Origin: Photobacterium salinisoli
GTDB lineage: Bacteria; Pseudomonadota; Gammaproteobacteria; Enterobacterales; Vibrionaceae
Direction: 5' to 3'
Assembly: GCF_003614885.1 (NCBI RefSeq)
Contig: NZ_QZMS01000013.1
Span: 186,001 to 250,000 of the forward strand
Length of the DNA stretch: 64,000 nt
In this document: piece by piece, positions 52,965 through 61,910 of the stretch
How positions within the stretch are numbered: position 1 is the first letter of the stretch
How the letters are laid out: the number at the start of each line of letters is the position of its first letter
Position numbers and translations under genes: made by a program
The notes under the pieces: model-generated
What the model was told of the DNA's origin: nothing
The model's input: the letters and a program-made list of their open reading frames with translations, nothing else
Database searches by the model: none

Positions 52965-53438
52965 TTATTCTCGGCAACCATCACCTTCTTTAAAGGTTGT
53001 TGTGGCCTCAGCTGCTGAAGTTGCTTCGGTATATCGGATAAAGCAACCTTCAGTTGCAGAATCATTACGTCCTTTAAAGGTATAAGAAACACTTTCGCCT
53101 GCGACTTGATCTGGGTCTACTGTCGTATCCGCTTTTTCCCAATCAGTCAGATCAAGTGCAGCACCAATACCGTTATCAGCTGCTGTTGGATATCCATAAA
53201 TCGTTTGAATATTTTCCACAGGTGTTTCAGAACTTGCCGCTTCTACACCTTGAATCGCTGCCTTTCCATAAACAATACCTGCCGCACCATCCATCGCCCC
53301 TTTCAGACCTTGAAGTGCAGAGCGACGCGCATCATCCTGCAGGTTCAAAAAACGCGGCGCAGCGGTGACGGCCAGAATGCCGAGAATCACGATTACTACC
53401 ACCAACTCAATCAGGGTAAAACCACCTTGACGTTTCAT
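52965..53438 (-). CDS. mshA: MSHA major pilin MshA
   Basis: Type IVa major pilin of 157 residues forming the mannose-sensitive haemagglutinin filament. A six-residue leader is cleaved at Gly6/Phe7, giving FTLIELVVVIVILGILAVTA with Glu5 in the mature protein. The C-terminal disulfide loop is bounded by Cys132 and Cys155. MSHA pili mediate surface attachment and phage binding in vibrios. The gene reads as somewhat richer in A and T than its neighbours. Confidence 0.96.
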   Translation of the reverse strand: MKRQGGFTLIELVVVIVILGILAVTAAPRFLNLQDDARRSALQGLKGAMDGAAGIVYGKAAIQGVEAASSETPVENIQTIYGYPTAADNGIGAALDLTDWEKADTTVDPDQVAGESVSYTFKGRNDSATEGCFIRYTEATSAAEATTTFKEGDGCRE

Positions 53439-53447
53439 AACTGACTC

Positions 53448-54050
53448 CTAAATATTGCGATCAATGTTAATATCAATCCGACCCAAAGCCGGTGTGTAAG
53501 TAAAAGAATGGCCGGCTGTTATAGCTTTCTTGCCGGTCCAAAAATCACTGGCCGAAGCCAGCTGGTAATAACGACAAAACCGGCTACCGCTGATTGCACC
53601 GACTTCGACGAAATATTGATACAGCCCAGCGTTCGCCACCGTTTTATCTGCGGTTGATGGCGGTGGGTTTTGTAACAGATTGTCCATTAACGCCAGACAA
53701 TCCTGCCCCGTTAATTGCGCCAGCTGATGACTTCCCTGCCCCTGCAGCGCGAACGGATACCCCTCTCTGACGCCGGTTTCTGCCGCGGTCAGATTAAACA
53801 CAGTGCCGTCGTAATTGACCCAGTTTTGGCTTTGAGTGCCTGGCCTGCCATCGGCTTCCCATTGTGCGCGGGTGGACAACACCGCAGTCGAAAAACTGCC
53901 CGCCATGCCCTTAAGGGCGGCCACTTTGGCCTCTTCAGCAATATCGATATAACGGGGAACGACGACAACGGTCAGAATACTGACCACCACCACAACAATG
54001 ACCAGTTCGATCAGTGATAAGCCGGTTTGCCTGTTCGGATACTGAGTCAT
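53448..54050 (-). CDS. mshB: MSHA pilin-like protein MshB
   Basis: Pilin-like protein of 200 residues with leader cleavage at Gly10/Leu11 (QTG-LSLIELVIVVVVVSIL) and Glu at mature position 5. It directly precedes mshA and may be a minor or priming subunit. Its upstream gap of 213 bp lacks mshF and probably holds the promoter of the mshBACDOPQ half. Confidence 0.92.
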   Translation of the reverse strand: MTQYPNRQTGLSLIELVIVVVVVSILTVVVVPRYIDIAEEAKVAALKGMAGSFSTAVLSTRAQWEADGRPGTQSQNWVNYDGTVFNLTAAETGVREGYPFALQGQGSHQLAQLTGQDCLALMDNLLQNPPPSTADKTVANAGLYQYFVEVGAISGSRFCRYYQLASASDFWTGKKAITAGHSFTYTPALGRIDINIDRNI

Positions 54051-54263
54051 AACCTGCCAAAAACATGACGAGCGGGCGTCAAAATGATGTAAGTGGTCAT
54101 TCTCGCACGATCATAAAAAAATACCAGTGAAAACAATCAGGTTATTGCACATTTTCCTAATATTTACTTCAACTTAGCCTCGAAAAACAAAGCAACACAA
54201 TGACAAAAATATCACTAACACTACATGATTCTCCCACAGAGTGTCCCTAATCATCAGCCCGCG

Positions 54264-55481
54264 TTAAGCTCCGCGCGCGACATCGAGTAAATTCCACATC
54301 GGCAGGAATATCCCCAGTGCCAGAATCAGCACCATGCCGGCAACGACGGCCAATAAAAACGGTTCAATTCTGGCGGTCAGTGTTTTCAGATCGTAATCCA
54401 CTTCACGATCATAAAAATCCGAGACTTCATGCAACAGCTCATCGACCTGACCGGTTTCTTCCCCAACCGCGATCATCTGCAGTACCAGCGGGGTAAAAAT
54501 GCCGCTTTGCCGGGCGGTTTGCGTAATACTGCTGCCACCTTCAATGCCGTTTTTCATGTCGATCAGACGATTTTCCAGAAAGCGGTTTTCAAGCGCTTCC
54601 GCTGATAACTGAATCGCCTGATTCAGGGGCACACCAGCACGAATCATCAGAGCAAAGGTGCGGGCAAAACGTGACAGCTGGGCCCGATTGATGATATCGC
54701 CCACCACAGGCACTTTCAGGCGCCAGTAGTCCCATTTTTCGTTGCCTTCCGGGGTGCGCTGCCAGGCTTTCAGGCCAATCCAGCTCACAACTGAACCACC
54801 AAGCAATAAGGGCCAGTAGCTCAGCATAAAATCTGAGGTCCCAATTAAAATACGGGTAGGCAGAGGCAACTCGACGCCAAACCGGCTGAACATGGCAGCA
54901 AATTGCGGGATCACTTTGGTGTTGAGCACAATCATCGCCAGCATAATCGCACTGAGCACAAAAGTCGGATAGCGCATGGCCGATTTTATCCGGCGCCGTG
55001 TTTCCAGCTCCAGCTCGTAATACTGCGCCAGCTGCAGCAGAGCATCTTCCAGACGACCGGTATTTTCACCCACATGGATCATCGACACGAACAGCTCGGA
55101 AAACACTTTAGGATGCATCTTCATTGCCTGTGACAGCGCACGGCCGTTGGTCAGCTCGACCGTGACGGCATCGATCGTCGATTGCAGTAACGGATGGCTG
55201 GTACTCTGCTCCAGCCCTTTCATGGCCCGCAGCAGCGGCACACCGGCTTTGGTCAGGCTGTATAACTGACGACACAGAATCACCATCGCTTCCAGCGGCA
55301 CATTGCGCTGCAACAGGCCGCTGAGAGTCACCTGACTGTCGCTGCGGCCACGGCGGATATCCACAGGAATTATCCCCTGCCGCATCAGCTGATCCGCCGC
55401 CGCCTCTGCAGTTGGCGCTTCAAGCTTGCCTTTTTTCAGCTGTCCCTGGCTGCCCCGTCCCCGGTAATCAAACGTCGGCAT
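54264..55481 (-). CDS. mshG: Type IV pilus platform protein MshG
   Basis: Inner membrane PilC/GspF-family platform protein of 405 residues, with two homologous cytoplasmic helical domains and three transmembrane helices (near 170, 215 and 375-395). The family stretches HVGENTGRLEDALLQLA and AVGEETGQVDELLHEVSDFY are clear. It shares one base with mshE. Confidence 0.96.
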   Translation of the reverse strand: MPTFDYRGRGSQGQLKKGKLEAPTAEAAADQLMRQGIIPVDIRRGRSDSQVTLSGLLQRNVPLEAMVILCRQLYSLTKAGVPLLRAMKGLEQSTSHPLLQSTIDAVTVELTNGRALSQAMKMHPKVFSELFVSMIHVGENTGRLEDALLQLAQYYELELETRRRIKSAMRYPTFVLSAIMLAMIVLNTKVIPQFAAMFSRFGVELPLPTRILIGTSDFMLSYWPLLLGGSVVSWIGLKAWQRTPEGNEKWDYWRLKVPVVGDIINRAQLSRFARTFALMIRAGVPLNQAIQLSAEALENRFLENRLIDMKNGIEGGSSITQTARQSGIFTPLVLQMIAVGEETGQVDELLHEVSDFYDREVDYDLKTLTARIEPFLLAVVAGMVLILALGIFLPMWNLLDVARGA

Positions 55482-57223
55482 CAGCGAAACACCTCTGATT
55501 CCGGTACCGCGTCAAATTGCGGTATCAGGTAATCCCCTTCACTCAGATGCAGCACTTCTTCCAGGCTGGTGCGGCCTGCCAGAGCAAGCGCCATGGCGGA
55601 TTCAATCAGCGGCTGGTAGCCCTCAGAAGCACGTGCCAGCTGCGCAAACCCCATCGCATCATTGGCGCGCAGTGCATCCATCATTGCCGGGGTCATTTCC
55701 AGTAATTCAAAGACACCAATCCGGCCTTTATAGCCGGTCAGGTTACAGCTCTGACAGCCTCTGCCCTGTCGGAATGTCTGCTCGGCCGAGGACGGAAAAC
55801 AGGCCTTCAGCCACTGCAGCTCGGCAGCATCAGGAGTGACGTCATGACTGCAGTCCTGACAGATACGACGGACCAGACGCTGAGCCAGTACAGCCCGTAC
55901 CGCACTGGCCACCAGATAGCCGGGCGCTTCCATGTCCATCATCCTCAGCGCACTGTCTACCGCATCATTGGTATGGAGTGTCGACAGTACCAGGTGACCG
56001 GTAAGCGCAGAACGCAAACCAATTTCCACGGTTTCCTGATCCCGCATTTCCCCGACCAGAATAATATCCGGATCCTGACGCAGGAAAGTGCGCAGTATGC
56101 CGGAGAACGTCAGGCCAATTTTGGTATTCACCTGCACCTGATTCACCCGTGGCAACCGGTATTCCACCGGATCCTCGGCGGTGATCAGCTTTTTGCCGGG
56201 TTTGTTCAGTTCGCTGAGTGCACCATAAAGAGTGGTCGTTTTGCCTGAACCGGTCGGCCCAGTGACCAAAATCATGCCGTGAGGGCGTTTTAGCTGACGG
56301 CGGAACCGGGCAAGAATATCGGCCGGCATGCCAATCTCATCCAGGCTTAAAATGCCGGCAGACTGATCCAGCAAACGCATAACGACAGATTCACCGTACT
56401 GAACCGGCATAGTCGAGACACGCACATCCACCGAGTGGCCGCGGACAGTGACATTAAAACGGCCATCCTGCGGTAATCGTTTTTCAGAAATGTCCAGCCC
56501 GCTCATCAGTTTAAGGCGAAGGACCAAAGCAGAGGCAATAGCCGATTCGTTCAGCAGGGTTTCATGGAGCACACCATCAATACGCTGACGAATACGCAAC
56601 ACACTGGCATCCGGTTCAATATGGATATCCGAGGCGCCCACCTGAATGGCATCTTCGAACAGGGAATTGATCAGCTTAACGACAGTCACTTCTTCATTGT
56701 CGTAATTATCAACACTGAAGCTGAAATCGCTGTGAGCCTTATGCTCGGCATGCAACTGCTCGGCAAATGACGCAATTTCCTTGGTGCGGCGATAATAGCG
56801 ATCAAACGAGGCAATCAGCTGATGTTCCGGGGCAATCACCAGCTCAACCCTGAACTGATGCAACTGGTTCAGCACCGCTTCCTGAGCCGCCAGGTCGGCC
56901 GGATCGCTCATGGCGACCCGCACTGTATCGCCCCGGTGGCTGATCACCAGCGCCCTCAGACGACGGGCATGCACTTCCGCTAACAGGCCAACGGCTTCAC
57001 TGTCGACCGCCACCCGGTTCAGATCGATCAGCGGGATATCCAACTGACGGGACAGGAAGGCCAGCAATTGCTGCTCCCCCAAAAAGCCCATACTGATGAG
57101 GGTATCACCCAACTTGCGGCCGGTACTGCGTTGCTGATCCAGTGCCAGATCAAGCTGCTCCTGGCGGACTATGCCTTCTTCAACCAGCAGATCACCCAGA
57201 CGTTTGCGTAATCTAAGCTGCAT
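55481..57223 (-). CDS. mshE: MSHA pilus extension ATPase MshE
   Basis: GspE/PilB-type hexameric ATPase of 580 residues driving pilus extension. The N-terminus holds the MshEN c-di-GMP-binding tandem motif: RLGDLLVEEGIV...Q (about 8-30) and KLGDTLISMGFL...Q (about 37-60). Walker A is GPTGSGKTTTLYG near 325; the Walker B and His boxes (DPDIILVGEMRDQET) and a Cys4 zinc motif (CQDC and CQSC, about 465-505) follow. Pilus extension should therefore respond to c-di-GMP, as reported for V. cholerae MshE. It starts 4 bp after mshN. Confidence 0.97.
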   Translation of the reverse strand: MQLRLRKRLGDLLVEEGIVRQEQLDLALDQQRSTGRKLGDTLISMGFLGEQQLLAFLSRQLDIPLIDLNRVAVDSEAVGLLAEVHARRLRALVISHRGDTVRVAMSDPADLAAQEAVLNQLHQFRVELVIAPEHQLIASFDRYYRRTKEIASFAEQLHAEHKAHSDFSFSVDNYDNEEVTVVKLINSLFEDAIQVGASDIHIEPDASVLRIRQRIDGVLHETLLNESAIASALVLRLKLMSGLDISEKRLPQDGRFNVTVRGHSVDVRVSTMPVQYGESVVMRLLDQSAGILSLDEIGMPADILARFRRQLKRPHGMILVTGPTGSGKTTTLYGALSELNKPGKKLITAEDPVEYRLPRVNQVQVNTKIGLTFSGILRTFLRQDPDIILVGEMRDQETVEIGLRSALTGHLVLSTLHTNDAVDSALRMMDMEAPGYLVASAVRAVLAQRLVRRICQDCSHDVTPDAAELQWLKACFPSSAEQTFRQGRGCQSCNLTGYKGRIGVFELLEMTPAMMDALRANDAMGFAQLARASEGYQPLIESAMALALAGRTSLEEVLHLSEGDYLIPQFDAVPESEVFR

Positions 57224-57227
57224 CTGT

Positions 57228-58424
57228 TCAGCCCTCCTGTGTCTTTAATGCGGCCAGACGCTGGCGAATGAACTGCTGGGACTGGCCGGAGACCTGCCCC
57301 AGTTTCAGCGCCTGAGTATAGGCCGCGACCGCCCTGGCGTTATCCTGACTGCGGTCAAGAGCAATACCCAGCCCCAGCCACCAGCGTCCGTCGAAAGGTT
57401 CGGCATCCACCAGTTGTTGATAGCTGCTCAGTGCCAGTGGCTGATTATTGAGTTGCTGGGCCAGCGCACCGCGCAAGGCCAGAAACTCACTGCCAGGCTG
57501 CGACGGCAGTTCGCTGAGCACATCCAGCGCCACTTCCGGCTGTGATTCCTGCGTCAGGAGCTTGGCCATTGTCAGGCGCAAGTCCTGCTGATTGGGCTGT
57601 TTGGCCAGTCCCCGCTGCAGTGTCAGCATCGCACGCCTGACATCTCCGCGGCCGTAATACAGGGCAGATAAGCGTTGGCGGGCATCAATCCAGCCGGGCT
57701 GATATTCCAGCGCCGATTTCAGGTAATTCGTCGCCTTGAGCGTGTCCCCTTCCGCTAAGGCTTTCATGGCCTTATCGTAATCAGTCTGGGCAAGCTGCTC
57801 TGGCGACAGAGCAATGCTTTCAATAGACAAGCCGGATTCACCCTCTTGCAATGGGTCAGCCATTGCCGTGTCCGTGCCGGCTGTTTCCTGCTCAGTGTCA
57901 TCAGTCACAGCCGCCGGTGCCGCTTTGGCAACTGGCACAGGTGTCGCAGCGCGAGAAGCTGCTGGCGCCGCATCCGCTTTAACCACAGGTGTGGCATCTG
58001 GCTGACTGGCGATCGGCGCAACTGGCGCTTTTTTCACAACGGGCAGTACAGTGGCTTTGGCTGGGCCGGCCGCTGCAGGTTGGCTGTCAGGCTGCTGGGT
58101 AACCGGTGCTGTTTCGGCAGCGGGTTTGGCCTTGGCGTGCAGAAAATCGCCGACCGGATCCGGCCCCGGTTTCAAAGCCGCCGAGGAAGATAACTGTTCT
58201 GCTTTTGCCAGCGTCATCTCAGCCGCTGAGCGGCTCTCGGCGCGACTGTGCCCGAACCACCAGCCTGTGGCACCAGCCGTGCCTGAGAGCAGCAATCCGG
58301 CAAGCAGCCAGCGTGGCCAGCGCGTTTTAGGCAGAGGTTTGACCCGGACAGGCTTCAGTTCCGGCGCCTCTTGCGGTGTCTGGCTCTGGCTCAAACTATT
58401 GAGCATTTTATTGACTTCACTCAT
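57228..58424 (-). CDS. mshN: MSHA biogenesis protein MshN
   Basis: Bitopic protein of 398 residues: a short cytoplasmic N-terminus, one transmembrane helix (about 39-57), an Ala/Pro/Val-rich low-complexity linker (about 80-190) and a C-terminal TPR domain (from about 220). The TPR domain probably helps secretin or subunit assembly. The start at 58424 (MSEVNKMLNSLSQ) lies 2 bp after mshM. The linker is expected to vary between strains. Confidence 0.92.
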   Translation of the reverse strand: MSEVNKMLNSLSQSQTPQEAPELKPVRVKPLPKTRWPRWLLAGLLLSGTAGATGWWFGHSRAESRSAAEMTLAKAEQLSSSAALKPGPDPVGDFLHAKAKPAAETAPVTQQPDSQPAAAGPAKATVLPVVKKAPVAPIASQPDATPVVKADAAPAASRAATPVPVAKAAPAAVTDDTEQETAGTDTAMADPLQEGESGLSIESIALSPEQLAQTDYDKAMKALAEGDTLKATNYLKSALEYQPGWIDARQRLSALYYGRGDVRRAMLTLQRGLAKQPNQQDLRLTMAKLLTQESQPEVALDVLSELPSQPGSEFLALRGALAQQLNNQPLALSSYQQLVDAEPFDGRWWLGLGIALDRSQDNARAVAAYTQALKLGQVSGQSQQFIRQRLAALKTQEG

Positions 58425-58426
58425 GC

Positions 58427-59269
58427 TCAGCTCCATCCCCATAATACTGGATAGTGCCAGCGTGGCTGGCGCGCGGTTTGGGTATCTGTGATTGCCGCCT
58501 GCACCGCTTTGCGGCTGACAAGGTCGTCACCTGTGCTGCAGGCTACGATCAAGGCTTTATGGCACAGCTGGTTGACCAGCCTGGGGATACCGCCACTGGC
58601 GTGCCAGATCTCTTTCTGCCGTGCCAGCGGCATTAACCCTGGCTCTCCGCCCGCTTTGCTCAGGCGATGCTCGATATAGGACGCCGTTTCCGCCATATCC
58701 AGCGGACGTAACACAGCACGAAAGGTAATGCGCTGGCGGAACTGGCGCAGTTGCGGGGTGGCCAACCGTTCATCCAGCTCAGGCTGGCCAAGCAGCACAA
58801 TATGCAAGAGCTTTTCCTGTTCCGTTTCCAGATTACCCAACAGCCGTAAGGCTTCCAGCGCTTCATCAGGCAGTGCCTGGGCTTCATCTAACAACACCAC
58901 GACAGTGCGTCCGCCGCGCTTGCGTTCGATCAGTGACTGGTGCAGCGATTCTGTCAGCGTCAGGCCGTCACCGTCCGGCTGCAGTCCCAGCTCCTTAGCC
59001 AGCGCAGCGCGTAATTCCCGCCCGCTCATGGCCGGTGTTGGTAAATAAGCCAGGTCATAACGGGCAGGTAACTGCCTGACCAGCATTCGGCAGACCAGGG
59101 TTTTTCCTGTCCCGACTTCTCCGGAGATCTGGATAACCCCTTCCCCCATCGCCAGTGCAGACAGGGTCATTTTGATCGCTTCCAAATGCGGCGGCAGTGC
59201 ATGAAACAGCCCGGTATCCGGCGTTAACCGGAAAGGGAACTGTTCAAATCCGAAGTGCGACAGATACAT
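58427..59269 (-). CDS. mshM: AAA ATPase MshM
   Basis: ExeA/GspA-like AAA protein of 280 residues. Walker A is SGEVGTGKTLVCRM near residue 50 and Walker B VVLLDEAQALPDEA near 124. In type II secretion, relatives with a peptidoglycan-binding domain help insert the secretin; MshM lacks that extra domain and may pair with MshN. ATG 59269 (MYLSHFGFEQFPF) is chosen; the upstream extension overlaps mshL. Confidence 0.94.
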   Translation of the reverse strand: MYLSHFGFEQFPFRLTPDTGLFHALPPHLEAIKMTLSALAMGEGVIQISGEVGTGKTLVCRMLVRQLPARYDLAYLPTPAMSGRELRAALAKELGLQPDGDGLTLTESLHQSLIERKRGGRTVVVLLDEAQALPDEALEALRLLGNLETEQEKLLHIVLLGQPELDERLATPQLRQFRQRITFRAVLRPLDMAETASYIEHRLSKAGGEPGLMPLARQKEIWHASGGIPRLVNQLCHKALIVACSTGDDLVSRKAVQAAITDTQTARQPRWHYPVLWGWS

Positions 59270-59273
59270 GGGG

Positions 59274-60956
59274 TTATCCTTGGTCCGGGAACCATTTCTC
59301 AACCAGCGCGCGTGAGCGTTCAATTTCCTGCTGCCAGGTCTGATCGCCCACCACTGTGGGTTTCAGCAAGATCACCAGTTCGGTTTTGGTCTGAACTTTA
59401 TTGATGTTACGGAACAAATAACCAAGCCCGGGAATGTCGCCAAGCAAAGGGACTTTAGTCTGCTGATCTTTCAGGGACGATTTCATCAAACCGCCAATCA
59501 CCACCACATCCCCGCTGCTGGCATGAATCACAGAATCAGACTCACGTACTGAGCTTCGGGCCAGCGGCAGGCTGTATGTGCCAAAGGTGTCGCCCAGGGC
59601 AATTTCCTTCACTTCTTCGGTCACTTCGACCACAGTAGGATGCACATGGAGCAGGACGCCGCCGTCATCATCAATCTGAGGTGTCACATCCAGTGAAATA
59701 CCCGAGAAGAAAGGCGTCAGCACCACTTCCGGCGAGGCCACGCCGCCATCTGTCACCGCTTCCCCGCCATCGACTTCGGTAACGAAATACTGATCGCCAC
59801 CGACTTTAATGACAGCTTTCTGGTTATTGGCCGCAGTGACGCGCGGGCTGGACAGCACATTCAGATCGCCCTGCGTCTGCAGAAAGCTCAGAACTGCCGA
59901 GAAATTACCATCTGAGATGGTGATATTGGTTTGTCCGCCCAGCAAATTGGCAATCTCGCTACCGCCCGGCAAACTGTCGGGCCCGGTGCGGCCAAAAATA
60001 ATGCCGGTCCCGCCTAGGGTTTTGGTAATGTTGCTCCAGTTAATGCCCTGCTGATAACTGTCGTTGAGAGTCACTTCCATGATCTTGGCCTCCAGCACTA
60101 CCTGACGCTGAAGGCGCTTTTTCGATACGCCGAGAAATTCACGCACTTCGCGCAGTTCATTCGGAAACGCTTTCACTGTCAGCAGGCTGGCCTGCGGCGA
60201 CACCACAATACTGCGCCCTTGACCCGTGCCTATCATGGCCTGAACCGCTTTTTGCAGCTGGCCCCAGAAATCACTGTCGGAACGCGTTTCAATCCGGGTG
60301 CCGCCCGTAGAGTAAGATGAGCGATCACCGTTATTGCTGCCGCGGTTGCGATTGTCGTCATAATCGTCGTTGTTGCTATTGCGGCGATTGTCAGACTGAT
60401 TGTCAGGAATGTTATCCGGGCTGCTGATGGAGCCAGTGGTCAGGGATGTCAGAGAAAGACCACGCCGCTGCAGCTGCAGGTAGTCCACAGGAATCACTTC
60501 TGTTCGCAATGTGGCAGGGAACACCTGAATAATGTTGCCCTTGCGCTGGATATCATAACCATAGATATCCGACGCGACATTCAGTACTTCATCTAAGGTC
60601 ACATCCTGCAGGCTGAGCGTCACCCGGCCGCTGACTTCAGGGTGGATCACCATATTAAACGCCGTGCCGCGAACCAGGCTGGAGAAAAAGGCGCGGGCGT
60701 CCACGGCACGGGCATTGACACGAAACCGCCGTTCGTACGCACTGCTGCTGCCATAGCTGGAACGGTTCAGGCTGGGCATCAGATCAGCACTGACTGCCGA
60801 TGGCAAGTCAGTCAGAGGCCGGCTCTGAGCCTCATTTTTAGCCTGATTCAACGCTTCCTGCACCTCAACCGGTTTATTGTGGCCCATGTTTGCAGAGCAG
60901 GCCGTCAGCAGAGTTGTTGTCACCCCAATTAACAATAAGCGCATGTCAGAATTCAC
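59274..60956 (-). CDS. mshL: MSHA outer membrane secretin MshL
   Basis: Secretin of 560 residues forming the outer membrane pilus pore. The signal peptide ends LLTAC with lipidated Cys20. N-terminal secretin domains (about 80-270) lead to the C-terminal secretin barrel (VVLEAKIMEVTLND; VPLLGDIPGLGYLFRN). A hydrophilic Asn/Asp/Arg/Ser-rich insertion at about 180-220 interrupts the N domains. The start overlaps mshK by 4 bp. Confidence 0.96.
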   Translation of the reverse strand: MNSDMRLLLIGVTTTLLTACSANMGHNKPVEVQEALNQAKNEAQSRPLTDLPSAVSADLMPSLNRSSYGSSSAYERRFRVNARAVDARAFFSSLVRGTAFNMVIHPEVSGRVTLSLQDVTLDEVLNVASDIYGYDIQRKGNIIQVFPATLRTEVIPVDYLQLQRRGLSLTSLTTGSISSPDNIPDNQSDNRRNSNNDDYDDNRNRGSNNGDRSSYSTGGTRIETRSDSDFWGQLQKAVQAMIGTGQGRSIVVSPQASLLTVKAFPNELREVREFLGVSKKRLQRQVVLEAKIMEVTLNDSYQQGINWSNITKTLGGTGIIFGRTGPDSLPGGSEIANLLGGQTNITISDGNFSAVLSFLQTQGDLNVLSSPRVTAANNQKAVIKVGGDQYFVTEVDGGEAVTDGGVASPEVVLTPFFSGISLDVTPQIDDDGGVLLHVHPTVVEVTEEVKEIALGDTFGTYSLPLARSSVRESDSVIHASSGDVVVIGGLMKSSLKDQQTKVPLLGDIPGLGYLFRNINKVQTKTELVILLKPTVVGDQTWQQEIERSRALVEKWFPDQG

Positions 60957-61282
60957 TTTTCTTCTTCATTCATTTTTATTTCTTCGCTATACAGAGCCAG
61001 ACGCCACTGTCGGCTGCCACGCTGAAGAATAACCGCCTCTCCGTCGACGGCTTTCAGGGTATAACCACTAATCGCCTCCCCCGGCACAACCACCTGGTTA
61101 TTCAAAATGACACTGCACTGATCCTGCTCCGGGCAGACGATCCCCTCCAGTGAAGGTAAACGCTGTGTCGCTGTTTTCTTTACCGATGGCGCCTGCCACC
61201 CCAGCGGAGCGGTCGGATCGCTTTCGGCCAGGATTGCTGTGCTGAACACGGCAAGCAGCAGAGAAATGCAATGTCTAACCAC
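60953..61282 (-). CDS. mshK: MSHA biogenesis protein MshK
   Basis: Small exported PilP-like protein of 109 residues that probably links the inner membrane MshIJ complex to the secretin. I chose GTG 61282 because AAGGA stands eight bases before it and the protein then starts with a signal peptide (MVRHCISLLLAVFSTAILA); the ATG at 61318 lies 44 bp inside mshJ and would give a poor signal. The protein contains DPTAPLGW and a Cys pair in GIVCPEQDQCSVIL. Confidence 0.87.
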   Translation of the reverse strand: MVRHCISLLLAVFSTAILAESDPTAPLGWQAPSVKKTATQRLPSLEGIVCPEQDQCSVILNNQVVVPGEAISGYTLKAVDGEAVILQRGSRQWRLALYSEEIKMNEEEK

Positions 61283-61910
61283 CGATAAAGTCCTTACTTT
61301 CGCCCAAAGTATATACATCCAGGTGTATATCAGAGAGTGGGTACTTGTCTACCTGATAATCCAAACTTCGCCAATAATATTTCACTGGCAACGCTTCCAG
61401 CTGCTGTAAGTACTTCACCAGATCAAAATAGCTGCCACGCAAAGTCAGCCGGACAGGATGAATGTAATAACCGGCATCTTCACCGTTTATCAGCTGGACT
61501 GGCGGCAGAGACTCCAGAGACACCAGTTTCAGTCGCTGGGAATGTTGCAACACCTGATCCATCAATGCGGCCATCTGGGCCGGGGTGACCAGGCTGGCGA
61601 CACGTTCTTTAAGCTCAGTGTCGAGCCGGGCATTACTGCCTTGCAACTGACGGATTTTTTCATCCAGCACCTTGTCGGGATCATCATTCAGCTGTCGCCG
61701 AACCCGAATCAGATCACCGTCATTTTTAATCATGCTGGCTTGTACCGACAGCTGCTGCCTTTCCACTGATCTCAGTGATTGCTGTATGGGTTCCAGTAAA
61801 AACTGATAACCGGCCAGTAGCAGCATCAACCAGCCCGTTACAGCCACCAGCCACTGTTCACGCCGGTTAAGCAATTCAAACCGGGTAACCAGAGAAGACC
61901 AGACATTCAT
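61275..61910 (-). CDS. mshJ: MSHA biogenesis protein MshJ
   Basis: PilO/GspM-like inner membrane protein of 211 residues: a short cytoplasmic N-terminus, one transmembrane helix (about 22-40), a coiled coil (about 45-115) and a small periplasmic domain. It overlaps mshI by 4 bp and mshK by 8 bp. Confidence 0.92.
   Translation of the reverse strand: MNVWSSLVTRFELLNRREQWLVAVTGWLMLLLAGYQFLLEPIQQSLRSVERQQLSVQASMIKNDGDLIRVRRQLNDDPDKVLDEKIRQLQGSNARLDTELKERVASLVTPAQMAALMDQVLQHSQRLKLVSLESLPPVQLINGEDAGYYIHPVRLTLRGSYFDLVKYLQQLEALPVKYYWRSLDYQVDKYPLSDIHLDVYTLGESKDFIGG

Noticed and set aside
57850-58190. Ala/Pro/Val-rich repeats in mshN as a DNA repeat array
   Set aside because: The repetition is at the amino acid level only, with varied codons; it is a low-complexity linker of the protein.
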